DNA of 31,443 bases. Origin: Gemmatimonadota bacterium. GTDB taxonomy: Bacteria; Gemmatimonadota; Gemmatimonadetes; Palauibacterales; Palauibacteraceae. Position numbers and translations under genes: made by a program. Location: the NCBI GenBank assembly GCA_016649455.1, contig JAENXO010000001.1:1-31443 (forward strand). Reading direction: 5' to 3'. The notes below the pieces were generated by a model, which saw only the letters and a list, made by a program, of their open reading frames with translations, was not told the DNA's origin and ran no database searches. Each line of letters opens with the position of its first letter. The stretch's first letter is position 1. Shown here piece by piece: positions 17,284-25,648 of the stretch.

Positions 17284-17410
17284 AGCCGAGCTCTGAAGCG
17301 CGATCTCCTTGACAGAATGTCCCATCGTCCGACGCATCGTCCGCACCGGGCCTATAAAGCTCTCTGAGGGACTACCCCGGATGACCTTCCGATCAACGGC
17401 TGGCCAGGGC

Positions 17411-17429
17411 CGACAGGTGCAACCTGTCG
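17411..17429. repeat. 8-bp perfect inverted repeat between amidohydrolase and Ere-like gene
   Basis: CGACAGGT and its exact complement ACCTGTCG are separated by GCA. The repeat lies in the 266-nt gap 17284-17549, 121 nt before the next start codon. No T-run follows, so an operator or mRNA hairpin is as likely as a terminator. The rest of the gap shows a lone TTGACA (17309) with no matching -10 and nothing else recognisable. Confidence 0.6.
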
Positions 17430-17549
17430 AGGAACGGTAGTTGCGCGAGCATACGATTACCGAGACCTCAGTCCTTTGCCGTAAAAGTAGCGATCAAACT
17501 CCGGTCGGCTCATGCCCCCCGGGAGTAGTCGCACGAGTGGAGGTGGAGA

Positions 17550-18743
17550 TTGAATACTCGCCACGCGCCTTCAGTCCTCTTGGTTTGCATCGTCTGCTGT
17601 ACCCTGGCGTGCGGGTCGAATCCGACCGGCCCGCCGGAGTCGGTATTAGCACCGGTTGTCGCGCGGGACGGCATTCCGTTCAATGGGCAGGCGATTCCGG
17701 AGGGGGTTCTCGATCGCCTGTCTCCCTACCGGGTCGTGATGGTCGGCGAGACGCATCATCTGACCGAGCATCGGGAGATGATGGCGGCGCTCGTGCGCGA
17801 CCTGCACGCGAGGGGGTTCCGCCAGCTGATGATGGAGCTGCCGCATATGGCGGACTGGCTGCTCATGGACTACGTCCTCGATGGCGGCGCCGTGCCCGGC
17901 TGGGAACCTCCCCTGGTCTTGGGGGGAAAGCTGATCACGGCCGTGAGGGACTTCAACCGCTCACTTCCCGAAACCGATCGCGTGCTGGTCCGGGGCATCG
18001 ACGTGAACCTCGACGATTACGGCGGCGCGGAGTCGTTCCTCGATTTGATCGGGTGGTACTCGGAGCAGCTGCCGGACCCCGGACCGATAGAGACGTTCCT
18101 CGCTGCACCCTACGCGACCCCCGCGAACCAGGCGGCCGCGATCGGGCAGTTGCAGGATGACCTCCAGAGCCAGCGCGCCGACCTGGTTGCGACCTGGGGC
18201 GAGCAGGCGTTCGAGACCGTGGCCGAGATGGTGGAGGTGGAGCGTACGAGCGTGACGATTCGCGCGGACCGGGATGCTCACTACAACGCCACGGTTCGGG
18301 AGCGCGAGCGGATCATCAAAGAGCTCTGCGATACGAGGATCGAAGAAACTCCGCACGGCACGCTGATCAACATCGGTGGAAACCACGCGCAGAAGACGCG
18401 CATGAAGGGCACGGAGCTCGAGTGGTTGGGGGACTACCTCGTCCATCGGAGCCCGGTGGTGAACGGGTCCATCATCGTTCTGGTCGTCACCGCTGCCCGG
18501 ATCGTCTCCCCAGACGGAGGCACGACTCTCTACGACCTGGGCGCGTCCCCTCCGAACGAGTTGTTCCGCCTGATGAACGAGACCTGGCCGAGCCACACCG
18601 TCTTCCTGCCACTAGGCGACCCGATCTTTTCTGAACAGGGCGTCCTGGTGAACTTCGAGAGCGAACTCTACTCGTCTGCTCTGAAGCGGGTGTACGACGT
18701 GGCCGTCCTGCTACCGCTGGCCCATCGCGATCCGGGAATGTAG
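17550..18743 (+). CDS. Erythromycin-esterase/ChaN-like lipoprotein
   Basis: A 397-residue exported protein. The signal segment VLLVCIVCCTLA ends at a probable lipidated Cys21. The core resembles the erythromycin-esterase/haem-uptake (Tiki-like) superfamily. Near the start is VVMVGETHHLTEHREM with Glu67, His69, His70, Glu73 and His74, comparable to GE-H--HE in EreA-type hydrolases. Later, LINIGGNHAQKTRMKG (His279) matches the second conserved histidine strand. The reaction is uncertain: family members cleave macrolide lactones or act on other esters. The TTG start at 17550 is supported by GGAGGTGGA 6 nt upstream. The PDZ membrane protein follows after 9 nt, so they form an operon. It should not be read as a proven resistance gene. 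Confidence 0.75.
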   Translation: MNTRHAPSVLLVCIVCCTLACGSNPTGPPESVLAPVVARDGIPFNGQAIPEGVLDRLSPYRVVMVGETHHLTEHREMMAALVRDLHARGFRQLMMELPHMADWLLMDYVLDGGAVPGWEPPLVLGGKLITAVRDFNRSLPETDRVLVRGIDVNLDDYGGAESFLDLIGWYSEQLPDPGPIETFLAAPYATPANQAAAIGQLQDDLQSQRADLVATWGEQAFETVAEMVEVERTSVTIRADRDAHYNATVRERERIIKELCDTRIEETPHGTLINIGGNHAQKTRMKGTELEWLGDYLVHRSPVVNGSIIVLVVTAARIVSPDGGTTLYDLGASPPNELFRLMNETWPSHTVFLPLGDPIFSEQGVLVNFESELYSSALKRVYDVAVLLPLAHRDPGM

Positions 18744-18752
18744 GCATCCTCG

Positions 18753-19805
18753 ATGAATTCGGCTCGCTTCTCACGTGACTCTGCGCCATTCCGAGGCGAT
18801 CGCGGTATCAAGGCCGATCGCTACAGAACGTATCTGCTGGTCGCCGCTATCGTTATGACGGTGTGGGGCATAGTCGGCTTCTTCGACGCCGGGCGTTTCG
18901 GGCGTGGAGGGTACGTGTACAGCCCGACGTATGTGGTCGAGGGGATCGAGCGCGGCGGGGCCGCCGACCAGGCGGGCCTTCGCGAAGGCGACAGAGTGAT
19001 CATGGTGGGCGGGATCCCAGTAGAGGATCTCCCGCTGTATTCACGCTGGCCTCGCGGCTTCGCGCCACGTCCCGGGGACGCGTTTCCCCTCGAGGTCGAG
19101 AGGCTCGGCGAGACCCTCGCCGTGGAAATCGTGTACGAACCGCCGACTCGGAGCAACGCCACGCTCAGACTGGGAGTCGCGATAATCGGGCTTTCGTTCA
19201 TGGGATCCGGGCTGTGGGCGCTGTTCTCGGTGGGGACCCGGTACGCGCTTCTCCTTACCTGGATCGGCCTGGCCGCTGGTGCGGCTACGTTTGGCAAGGG
19301 GCCCTACCTGGGCACGTGGGACGGCCTGGCGATGCACATTCAGTTTCTCGCCACGATCCTGTGGAGCCTCCTCATGCTCCGGTTCTTCATCACTTTCCCG
19401 TGGCCGAAGCGGATAGCGGAAAATAGAGTCGTCACGGGGATCATGTACGGCGCCTGCCTCCTCTTCGTGCCGGTGCTTGCCCTGGAGCTGCTGTTGCACC
19501 CGAAACTGTATCACTCGTTCGGGGGCCCCGGTGCACTCCTGATCGTCACGTTCAGTCTCCTGGCCGTAATGGCGCTCGTCCACACGCTTACGACTACGCG
19601 GCGTGATCGATTGAAGGAATCCGGAATGGGTCTCATCACCCTCGGGATCCTGGTAGCCGTCCTGCCGAACCTGCTATCCATGCTGAGCGGGATGCTCTTA
19701 CCGGACCTCGAGCTTCCCGGGTCGAGCTACCTTCCGCTCCTCATCGTCGCGATTCCGATTGCGATGGCCATGGCGGTTCGGAGGCATCCGCGGCGTGTGG
19801 AGTAG
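18753..19805 (+). CDS. Multispanning membrane protein with periplasmic PDZ domain
   Basis: A 350-residue inner-membrane protein. One helix (about 26-44) is followed by a PDZ domain (about 58-128; GIERGGAADQAGLREGDRVIMVGGIPV is the carboxylate-binding region and helix). About seven further hydrophobic helices occupy 139-342. No catalytic motif (no HExxH, kinase or phosphatase domain) is visible. A similar PDZ plus multi-helix module is the N-terminal sensor of some exported-signal phosphatases and kinases, but here it stands alone. It follows the Ere-like lipoprotein by 9 nt. A role in recognising exported protein C-termini is inference. Confidence 0.8.
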   Translation: MNSARFSRDSAPFRGDRGIKADRYRTYLLVAAIVMTVWGIVGFFDAGRFGRGGYVYSPTYVVEGIERGGAADQAGLREGDRVIMVGGIPVEDLPLYSRWPRGFAPRPGDAFPLEVERLGETLAVEIVYEPPTRSNATLRLGVAIIGLSFMGSGLWALFSVGTRYALLLTWIGLAAGAATFGKGPYLGTWDGLAMHIQFLATILWSLLMLRFFITFPWPKRIAENRVVTGIMYGACLLFVPVLALELLLHPKLYHSFGGPGALLIVTFSLLAVMALVHTLTTTRRDRLKESGMGLITLGILVAVLPNLLSMLSGMLLPDLELPGSSYLPLLIVAIPIAMAMAVRRHPRRVE

Positions 19806-19884
19806 GCTGCCCGGGTGCCCAGAATCGGTGTTTCCGTCTAAGTTTGAGCAGCGTCAGTGATCTTCCCGGCGACCTGGAGGCACG

Positions 19885-21882
19885 ATGAACCGCAGCGCTC
19901 GGACCATTCTCATCTCGACGATCGCCCTCGTCATAGCCACTCGTCCGGCCGTCGCGCAGACCGCTCCCACGGAACTCGAGATGGGAGACGTCATCCAGCG
20001 AGACATCTCGGTCGGCGAGGTCCACGCCTTCAGCGTCGACATGGATGCCGATCAGTTCCTGCTGGCGGTCGTCGAGCAGCGCGGGGTAGACGTGGCAATT
20101 ACGGCCTACGATCCGAGCGGTGAGGAGCTGGAGGAATTCGACACCCCGAACGGAGCGGTCGGACCGGAAGCCATCACCTTCGTCTCGGAAGACGCCGGCG
20201 AGTATCTCCTGGAAGTACACCCGTACGATGACGAGCAGGAGACGGGGACATACGACATCCGCATCGAACGGCTGGAAGCCGTTGCGGCTACGCCGGCCGG
20301 TAAAATCGATCAGATGTTTGTGGTGTGGGACCAGCCAGGCTCACCGGGAGCGGCCGTCGCGGTCATCCAGGACGGCGAGATCGTGTTCAAGAAAGGATAC
20401 GGCGAGGCCAACCTGGAGTACGGCGTGCCGATTACCCCGGGCAGCGTGTTCTACATGGCATCCGTATCGAAGCAGTTCGTCGCCTTCGCCATTCTGCTGC
20501 TGGAGCAGGAAGGCAGGCTCTCGCTGGATGATGACATCCGAAAATTCGTTCCGGAGCTCCCCGACTACGGCCAGCCAATCACCGTACGCCACCTGATCCA
20601 TCATACAAGCGGAATCCGGGACTACCTGGGACTGGCGGACCTGGCGGGGATGGATATCGGACGGTTCCACGACGACGATGGCGTGATCCGGTTCATTTCC
20701 AGGCAGAAGGCGCTGAATTTCGATCCCGGCGCGGAGTACCTGTACAGCAACTCCGGCTATTTCCTGCTCGCTGTGATCGTGGAGCGGGCCAGCGGCCAGA
20801 CGCTGCGGGAGTACGCCGATGAGCAGATCTTCGGCCCGCTGGGCATGGACAGCTCCCACTTCCACGACGACTACCAGCACATCATTCCCGAGCGCGCCTT
20901 CTCGTACTTCGAGGGTCCGGGCGGCTACCGGACTTTCCTCTCGACATTCGACCGGGTCGGCTCCGGCGGCACCTACTCCACGGTGGAGGACCTGTACCGG
21001 TGGGACCAGAACTTCTATGACGGAAAAGTGGGCGGGAAGGCATTGATCGAACGGATGCACACCCCCGGCATGTTGAACAACGGCAATGAGATAGACTACG
21101 CGATGGGGATCTCGGTCGGCGAGTACCTGGGCGTCAGGGAAGTCCAGCACGGGGGAGCCCTCGGAGGATATCGTACCTACCTGACGCGCTTCCCCGACCA
21201 GGACCTCTCCGTGATCGTGCTCGCCAACCTGGGGAGCGTCGGTGTCGGTCGGCTGGCCCACGACATCGCCGACCTCTACCTGGTCGACGTGCTGGAAGAC
21301 CGCGACAGCGAAGAGATCGACGCGGAACCGACCGCCGAGCGCGTGGCCGCCGACATCGATCCGGAGATCTACGAAGAGTACGTAGGGAAGTACGAACTGC
21401 GACCCGGCTTCATCCTCGCGGTTACGACCGATGATGGACGGCTGCTGGTCGAGCCGTCCGGTCAGCAACAGATCGAGATGGTCCCCGAGTCAGAAACCTC
21501 GTTCTTCGTGCGGGAGGTGGATGCCCGGCTCGAATTCCTGCGGAATGACAACGGCGATATTCACCAGCTGGTTCTGTACCAGGGTGGCCAGGAGATGGCC
21601 GCGCCCAGGATCGAGATCGTACCGCCGGATCCGGGCGACCTTCCGGGCTACGCCGGCGACTACTACAGCGAGGAGCTGGACGTCACGTACGTGATCACCC
21701 ACGAGGACGGAGAGCTGAGACTTAAGGTCGGGTGGGACCCGCGAGGGGAGATCGAGATGTCGCAGGCGGACGTCGGCCTCGGATCAGTCGGCACGCTGAC
21801 GTTCGACAGGAACGACGGGGGAGAGATCACGGGATTCTCGCTCGACGCAGGCCGCGTGCGCGGGATCGAGTTCACGAAATAG
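19885..21882 (+). CDS. Exported serine hydrolase (beta-lactamase/PBP4-like) with N-terminal PPC-like domain
   Basis: A 665-residue secreted protein with a Sec signal peptide (cleavage near AVA-QT). Residues about 30-130 form a pre-peptidase C-terminal-like (PPC) beta domain (GEVHAFSVDMDADQFLLAVVEQRGVDVAITAYDPSG, EYLLEVHP), unusual in being N-terminal. The catalytic domain follows: Ser193-x-x-Lys196 (MASVSKQF), Tyr287-Ser-Asn289 and His422-Gly-Gly. This is the class C beta-lactamase/D-aminopeptidase/esterase fold. The last 170 residues are a beta-barrel-like domain common in these hydrolases. GGAGG lies 5 nt before the ATG. It starts 79 nt after the PDZ gene. Substrate is unknown; D-amino acid peptides or esters are typical for the family. 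Confidence 0.9.
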   Translation: MNRSARTILISTIALVIATRPAVAQTAPTELEMGDVIQRDISVGEVHAFSVDMDADQFLLAVVEQRGVDVAITAYDPSGEELEEFDTPNGAVGPEAITFVSEDAGEYLLEVHPYDDEQETGTYDIRIERLEAVAATPAGKIDQMFVVWDQPGSPGAAVAVIQDGEIVFKKGYGEANLEYGVPITPGSVFYMASVSKQFVAFAILLLEQEGRLSLDDDIRKFVPELPDYGQPITVRHLIHHTSGIRDYLGLADLAGMDIGRFHDDDGVIRFISRQKALNFDPGAEYLYSNSGYFLLAVIVERASGQTLREYADEQIFGPLGMDSSHFHDDYQHIIPERAFSYFEGPGGYRTFLSTFDRVGSGGTYSTVEDLYRWDQNFYDGKVGGKALIERMHTPGMLNNGNEIDYAMGISVGEYLGVREVQHGGALGGYRTYLTRFPDQDLSVIVLANLGSVGVGRLAHDIADLYLVDVLEDRDSEEIDAEPTAERVAADIDPEIYEEYVGKYELRPGFILAVTTDDGRLLVEPSGQQQIEMVPESETSFFVREVDARLEFLRNDNGDIHQLVLYQGGQEMAAPRIEIVPPDPGDLPGYAGDYYSEELDVTYVITHEDGELRLKVGWDPRGEIEMSQADVGLGSVGTLTFDRNDGGEITGFSLDAGRVRGIEFTK

Positions 21883-21891
21883 CATGCTTTG

Positions 21892-21931
21892 AGAGGCGGC
21901 AGCTTCGGACCTGTCGAGAGCTGCCGCCTCT
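21892..21931. terminator. Bidirectional hairpin terminator between convergent genes
   Basis: AGAGGCGGCAGCT (21892-21904) and its exact complement (21919-21931) make a 13-bp stem with a 14-nt loop. It occupies the 65-nt space between the stop of the serine hydrolase and the stop of the convergent two-repeat protein. No long T-run follows on either strand, so termination efficiency is inferred from the stem and its position. Confidence 0.8.
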
Positions 21932-21947
21932 ACGAGCACTCCTCACC

Positions 21948-22622
21948 TCACATGCCGGTGTTCGACACCGGGGCCCAGATATCGTCATCGTGAGCCCGGG
22001 TGAGCTCTGCGAACCGCTCCCAACCGGCCGCATTCCCGTCCCTGCTGTTACCGAACGTGCGGAACAGGTCGTCCAGCTGATCCCAGTCTTCGACGAAGTA
22101 GAGGAGCTTGACGTTGTGCGGACCGCCCGTGTTGTGGCCGAGCTTAACCCAACCCAACAGGATTCCCTCCTGCCTCGCCGTCTCGAGCACCGGCTTCATC
22201 AAGCTGGTCCACAACTCGTTCCACTCGCTCATGTCCTGGAAGTTTACGAGGTAGGACGCGGCGTACATGTGCGAGACATCGGCGTCCGTCGCATCGCCGA
22301 ACTGGACAGCTTCGATGTCCCAGATCTCGTCGCGATGCCTGGCTACGCTGCGGCTGCCGGCCGCCCACTCCGCCGCCGGGGTCGCCTCCTGGAGGCGAGA
22401 CAGGTATTCGCCCCAAAAGATGTTCAGCGAGGCCCAGTCGAAGGTTCGAACGACGGTGCGGATGTTGTAGTCATCACCGCCGGTGTGGTGCCGGGACTGG
22501 CCGAAGCCCTCGATCAGGCCTTCCTCCACCAGGCCCGCCAGCACCGGGACAGAGTACTCGCTATACCGGCGATTCCAGTCGCTCATTCCGGCTGCGTCGA
22601 CGCTGTAATACGCTTCGTACAC
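21948..22622 (-). CDS. Exported protein of unknown function with two HxTGG repeats (possible N-terminal frameshift)
   Basis: The 224-residue frame contains two homologous halves. Repeat 1 (about 1-75) has YYSVDAAGMSDWNRRYSEY, LVEEGLIEGFGQSRHHTGGD and NIRTVVRTFDWASLNIF. Repeat 2 (about 120-195) has YLVNFQDMSEWNELWTS, ARQEGILLGWVKLGHNTGGP and NVKLLYFVEDWDQLDDLF. The pattern suggests two alpha-beta-barrel (ferredoxin-like) units, each carrying an H-[HN]-T-G-G loop. I do not recognise a named family. The GTG at 22622 has no ribosome-binding site. The codons just before it read TTPAAQEDQTASF, which looks like a signal-peptide cleavage region, and the matching signal start lies at 22708 in another frame. 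The gene is last in a minus-strand run of hydrolases. Confidence 0.7.
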   Translation of the reverse strand: MYEAYYSVDAAGMSDWNRRYSEYSVPVLAGLVEEGLIEGFGQSRHHTGGDDYNIRTVVRTFDWASLNIFWGEYLSRLQEATPAAEWAAGSRSVARHRDEIWDIEAVQFGDATDADVSHMYAASYLVNFQDMSEWNELWTSLMKPVLETARQEGILLGWVKLGHNTGGPHNVKLLYFVEDWDQLDDLFRTFGNSRDGNAAGWERFAELTRAHDDDIWAPVSNTGM

Positions 22623-22708
22623 GAAACTCGCTGTCTGGTCTTCCTGTGCGGCCGGGGTTGTGGAATGATCAGCAGGGCGATAGTGGCTCTGAGAAGTGCA
22701 TGGCGCAT
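22623..22708 (-). other. Out-of-frame signal-peptide start of the two-repeat protein
   Basis: An ATG at 22708 with GGAGG 4 nt upstream encodes MRHALLRATIALLI, a clear signal-peptide start. It is one base out of register with the downstream coding frame (86 nt to the GTG). Without an indel it runs into an Arg-rich unlike sequence, while the other frame reads PAAQEDQTASFVYEAYY. A single missing base between about 22640 and 22668 would restore one continuous protein. This may be a real frameshift mutation or a sequencing error. Confidence 0.7.
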
Positions 22709-22775
22709 GGAGCCTCCAGGCTGCGGGAGTCTCGGTGGGCCGCCAGCTCCACGAACACCATAATCAGGGAAGACA

Positions 22776-24281
22776 TCAACCGCCGGTCAGCTGCTCCTCT
22801 TCCATCTCCGCGATATATCCGCGGGCATTCTCATTCGAGGGATCGAGTTCGATAGCTTTGCGATAATTGGCGATCGATTCCTCAAGTCGGCCGCCCGCCC
22901 GCAGGCTTTCCCCGTAGCTGTCCCACACGTTGGAGGATTCCGGGTAGTCGACCGTGTTGCGCTCGAACACCCAGGTCGCCTGCTCGACCGCGTCCCGGCG
23001 GAACAGCACGTAGCCGAGGCTGTTCACCGCGTCCTCGTCCAGCAGGTCCGGATACTCAGTCTTGATCCGCTCGAAGGCCGCCACACCCGCCTCCGTTCCT
23101 TCATGGAGGAAGGTCTTCGTCACCTCGAGCCGCGCCAGCCGGGTGGGATCGTCGTACCGGCCATATTCCAGCCAGCGCAGTGGCCAGTGATCGTCGTCGA
23201 ACGCGAGATCAAGGATGGCCGGGCCGATCGCGAGCCCGTTCTCGCTGTTCGTGAAGTAGACGATCGCGTCTCCGTCGTCCGGGTAGGCGAGCACGAAGCA
23301 GCGGGCCGTACCCTGGTCCCCCCAGTGCCAGAATGACGGACCGCGACGACCCTCCTGGAGCCCCCAGCCAAGGCCCCAGAACAGGTGGTCTCTCGCCTCC
23401 GGATTGTCATCCCACGCGGCTTTCTTGAGGTCGGAGCCGGGCGTGAGCATGGCTGCGCAGGTCTCCGGCACCAGGCCCTCACATTCCATGATCGCACCCA
23501 CGAACCGGGCATAGTCGGTTGCGGAGGTGTGCAGGCTGGCCGCCGCGTTGCCGCTCTCGGGCATCCGGCGGTTCGAGGGATAGCCGAGTTCGTCGTGCGG
23601 GATGGCCGCGAGTGAGTCGAACGGCTCGATCCAAACGTAGTGCGTTGCCGACATTCCCAGCGGCTCGAATACCTCCTGCATTCCGATCTGCTCGAGCGTG
23701 AGGCCGGTCTGTTTCTCGACCGCCTGCTGCAGGTAGACGAAGCCTTCGCCCGAGTAGCCCCAGCGCTCACCAGGATCGGCTTCAAAGGCGAGCTGCGTGT
23801 CACCCCACGCCCAGTTGGGAAGTCCTGTCGTGTGCGTGAGCACATGTCGGGTGGTGAGCTGCCGAGCACGTTCGTCGTGCGCCAGGCGCTCGTATTCCAG
23901 GATCTCCCACAGGGGCTGGTCGAGGTCCCACTCCCCGCGGTCGACCATGCGCAGGACTGCGTACGCGAACACCGGTTTGCTGAGCGATGCCGCCTCGAAA
24001 ACCGTGTTTTCGGTGACCGGGACTTCGTTCTCGGAGTTCGCGTAGCCAAACGCCGCCGTCATCGTGACTTCGCCCGATTCCATGTACGCCATCTGCAGAC
24101 CGGGCACGTCCGCCCGCTGCATGAAAACAGGGATACTGTCGAGCAGGACGAGGGCCGGGGCCTCGGCTGCGGCCGTCATTTCGGGAGTCGGATCCGAGTC
24201 GTCTGGCCCGCAGGCTACCAGTCCGACCATGAGGGCCAGAGACAGAAACGCGTGACGGCGGGCGGGGGCCGGGCTGTTCAT
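22776..24281 (-). CDS. Serine hydrolase lipoprotein (beta-lactamase family) with C-terminal TPR
   Basis: A 501-residue lipoprotein (LVAC, lipidated Cys24). The serine-hydrolase domain occupies about 45-375: Ser99-x-x-Lys102 (AASLSKPVF), Tyr176-Ser-Gly (WGYSGEG), and FWHWGDQG in the position of the third HxG motif. Residues about 395-495 contain tetratricopeptide-like helices (ESNVWDSYGESLRAGGRLEE, then IANYRKAIELDPSNENARGY), a fusion seen in some exported esterases. GGAGAG lies 5 nt before the ATG. It follows the next serine hydrolase by 56 nt on the same strand and precedes the two-repeat protein, so the three are likely co-transcribed. Substrate unknown. Confidence 0.9.
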   Translation of the reverse strand: MNSPAPARRHAFLSLALMVGLVACGPDDSDPTPEMTAAAEAPALVLLDSIPVFMQRADVPGLQMAYMESGEVTMTAAFGYANSENEVPVTENTVFEAASLSKPVFAYAVLRMVDRGEWDLDQPLWEILEYERLAHDERARQLTTRHVLTHTTGLPNWAWGDTQLAFEADPGERWGYSGEGFVYLQQAVEKQTGLTLEQIGMQEVFEPLGMSATHYVWIEPFDSLAAIPHDELGYPSNRRMPESGNAAASLHTSATDYARFVGAIMECEGLVPETCAAMLTPGSDLKKAAWDDNPEARDHLFWGLGWGLQEGRRGPSFWHWGDQGTARCFVLAYPDDGDAIVYFTNSENGLAIGPAILDLAFDDDHWPLRWLEYGRYDDPTRLARLEVTKTFLHEGTEAGVAAFERIKTEYPDLLDEDAVNSLGYVLFRRDAVEQATWVFERNTVDYPESSNVWDSYGESLRAGGRLEESIANYRKAIELDPSNENARGYIAEMEEEQLTGG

Positions 24282-24337
24282 TCATCTCTCCGTGATATGG
24301 CTGCGTCGCTGGCGTTCGAATTGATTGCGTGAGTCTC

Positions 24338-25483
24338 CTAGTACCCGGGCCAACCTTCCCTCTCACCGATCAGCTGACGGACCGCGTCGAACATCTCCGA
24401 TGCTCTGTCGCTGTTCGTCAGGATGACCAACCCGTATCCCAGGCTTCGGTGCGCGACCATCCTGCAGCGAAATCCGTCGTTCGCGCCGTCGTGTCCGAAG
24501 TACTGCTGGCCCCGGTCGACCCAGAGGCCGAACCCGAGCCCGTAGTCGTTCTTCACTTCCGTCACGAGCAGCCGGGCATTCTCCTGGCTCAGGACCCGGT
24601 TCGACTCGCCCCGCAACGACAGCTGCAACTCGATGAGGAAGCGGGCGAGATCGGACGAGGTGGTCCACAAAGACGCGGCAGCGACCTCCGGGTAGATGTG
24701 GTGCCCTCCCGGCACCGCCACGCCGTCCGCGTAGTAGCCGGAGGCAGCCGAGTCCTGCAACGAGTCCGGGAGAGGGTACTCGTACGTGCTCTCGCTCATG
24801 CCGGCCGGCTGCAGCACCCGCTGCCGGATGAAGTCGGAATATGCGAGCCCGGTCACGTCCTGCACCGCCTGCTGCATGACCAGGTAGCCACCGCCCGAAT
24901 AGCGGAACTGGCTTCCCGGCACCAGGTCAACCACGATCGGTGGCGAATTGGCGGGCGGATAGCCATTCAGAATCTGGATCAGTGAGGGCACGGGCTCGTA
25001 GTAGCGGTAGCCGCGAAATCCCCCGACCGTCGTCCCCGCCGTGTGGCTGAGCAACCGACGCAGGGTGACCTTTTCCGAGTCCTGAAGTGAGTTGTGGGTG
25101 AGCTTCCACTGGACGAGATAGTCGTTGATCTCCGTGTCCAGGGAGACCGTTCCATCCTGGACCAGGCTCATTACGCCAGTGGCCGATACCCCCTTGCTGA
25201 GGGACGCCGCCTGGAAAAGCGTTCCCGCGGTGACCGGCTCCAGGGTCGTCACACTCTTCACCCCGTGGACCTCGACGTAGTCCAGCTCGAAGTCCCGGAT
25301 CACGGCAATGCTGACGCCGGGAACGTCGTAGTATTGAATCAGGGACGCGATATCGGTCGCGTTCGCGGGCCCTGTCGTACTGCTGCAGGCCGTGACCGCC
25401 AGGCTGGGTATCGCGAACGCAGCCAGGGTCCGCGCAAGGGCCGCGCACCTCGGACGTCGTCTGGTCGTAAATCTCGAGATCAT
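24338..25483 (-). CDS. Serine hydrolase lipoprotein (beta-lactamase family)
   Basis: A 381-residue lipoprotein (SLAVTA-Cys33). Catalytic motifs are Ser94-x-x-Lys97 (QAASLSKGVS), Tyr-Ser-Gly (SQFRYSGGGYLV) and HDG (YFGHDGANDGF). RLLSHTAGTTVGGF and QNARL-type helices complete the class C beta-lactamase-like fold. It is shorter than its neighbour and has no TPR or PPC extension. AAGGTGG lies about 10 nt before the ATG. Upstream on the same strand is an outer-membrane barrel gene, separated by 165 nt containing a strong hairpin. Substrate is not predictable; D-peptides and esters are known family substrates. Confidence 0.9.
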   Translation of the reverse strand: MISRFTTRRRPRCAALARTLAAFAIPSLAVTACSSTTGPANATDIASLIQYYDVPGVSIAVIRDFELDYVEVHGVKSVTTLEPVTAGTLFQAASLSKGVSATGVMSLVQDGTVSLDTEINDYLVQWKLTHNSLQDSEKVTLRRLLSHTAGTTVGGFRGYRYYEPVPSLIQILNGYPPANSPPIVVDLVPGSQFRYSGGGYLVMQQAVQDVTGLAYSDFIRQRVLQPAGMSESTYEYPLPDSLQDSAASGYYADGVAVPGGHHIYPEVAAASLWTTSSDLARFLIELQLSLRGESNRVLSQENARLLVTEVKNDYGLGFGLWVDRGQQYFGHDGANDGFRCRMVAHRSLGYGLVILTNSDRASEMFDAVRQLIGEREGWPGY

Positions 25484-25600
25484 CGGAGCACCCCCACCTT
25501 CAGAGCGAACACGCGCCCTTCTCCACCCACCTGTGTGCCTGGGGTCGTTGCCTCGTCACAATACTGAACAGCTGAAACGGACTGCCCGTTGGGGCTCGGC

Positions 25601-25632
25601 GGCGCTCCTGCCTGAACAGGCGGGGGAGCGCC
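25601..25632. terminator. Long GC-rich hairpin downstream of the outer-membrane barrel gene
   Basis: Outer arms GGCGCTCC (25601-25608) and GGAGCGCC (25625-25632) are exactly complementary, and inner arms GCCTG (25610-25614) and CAGGC (25617-25621) close on AA. The structure begins 17 nt after the barrel stop codon (minus strand). There is no U-tract on the minus-strand side, so partial termination or mRNA 3'-end stabilisation within an operon is possible. Confidence 0.7.
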
Positions 25633-25648
25633 GACTCGATCGATCTCC

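Noticed and set aside
17550..18743. Macrolide resistance gene (ere)
   Set aside because: Only the superfamily His/Glu motifs are shared; it is a lipoprotein in a hydrolase cluster with no mobile element, so a resistance role is unsupported.
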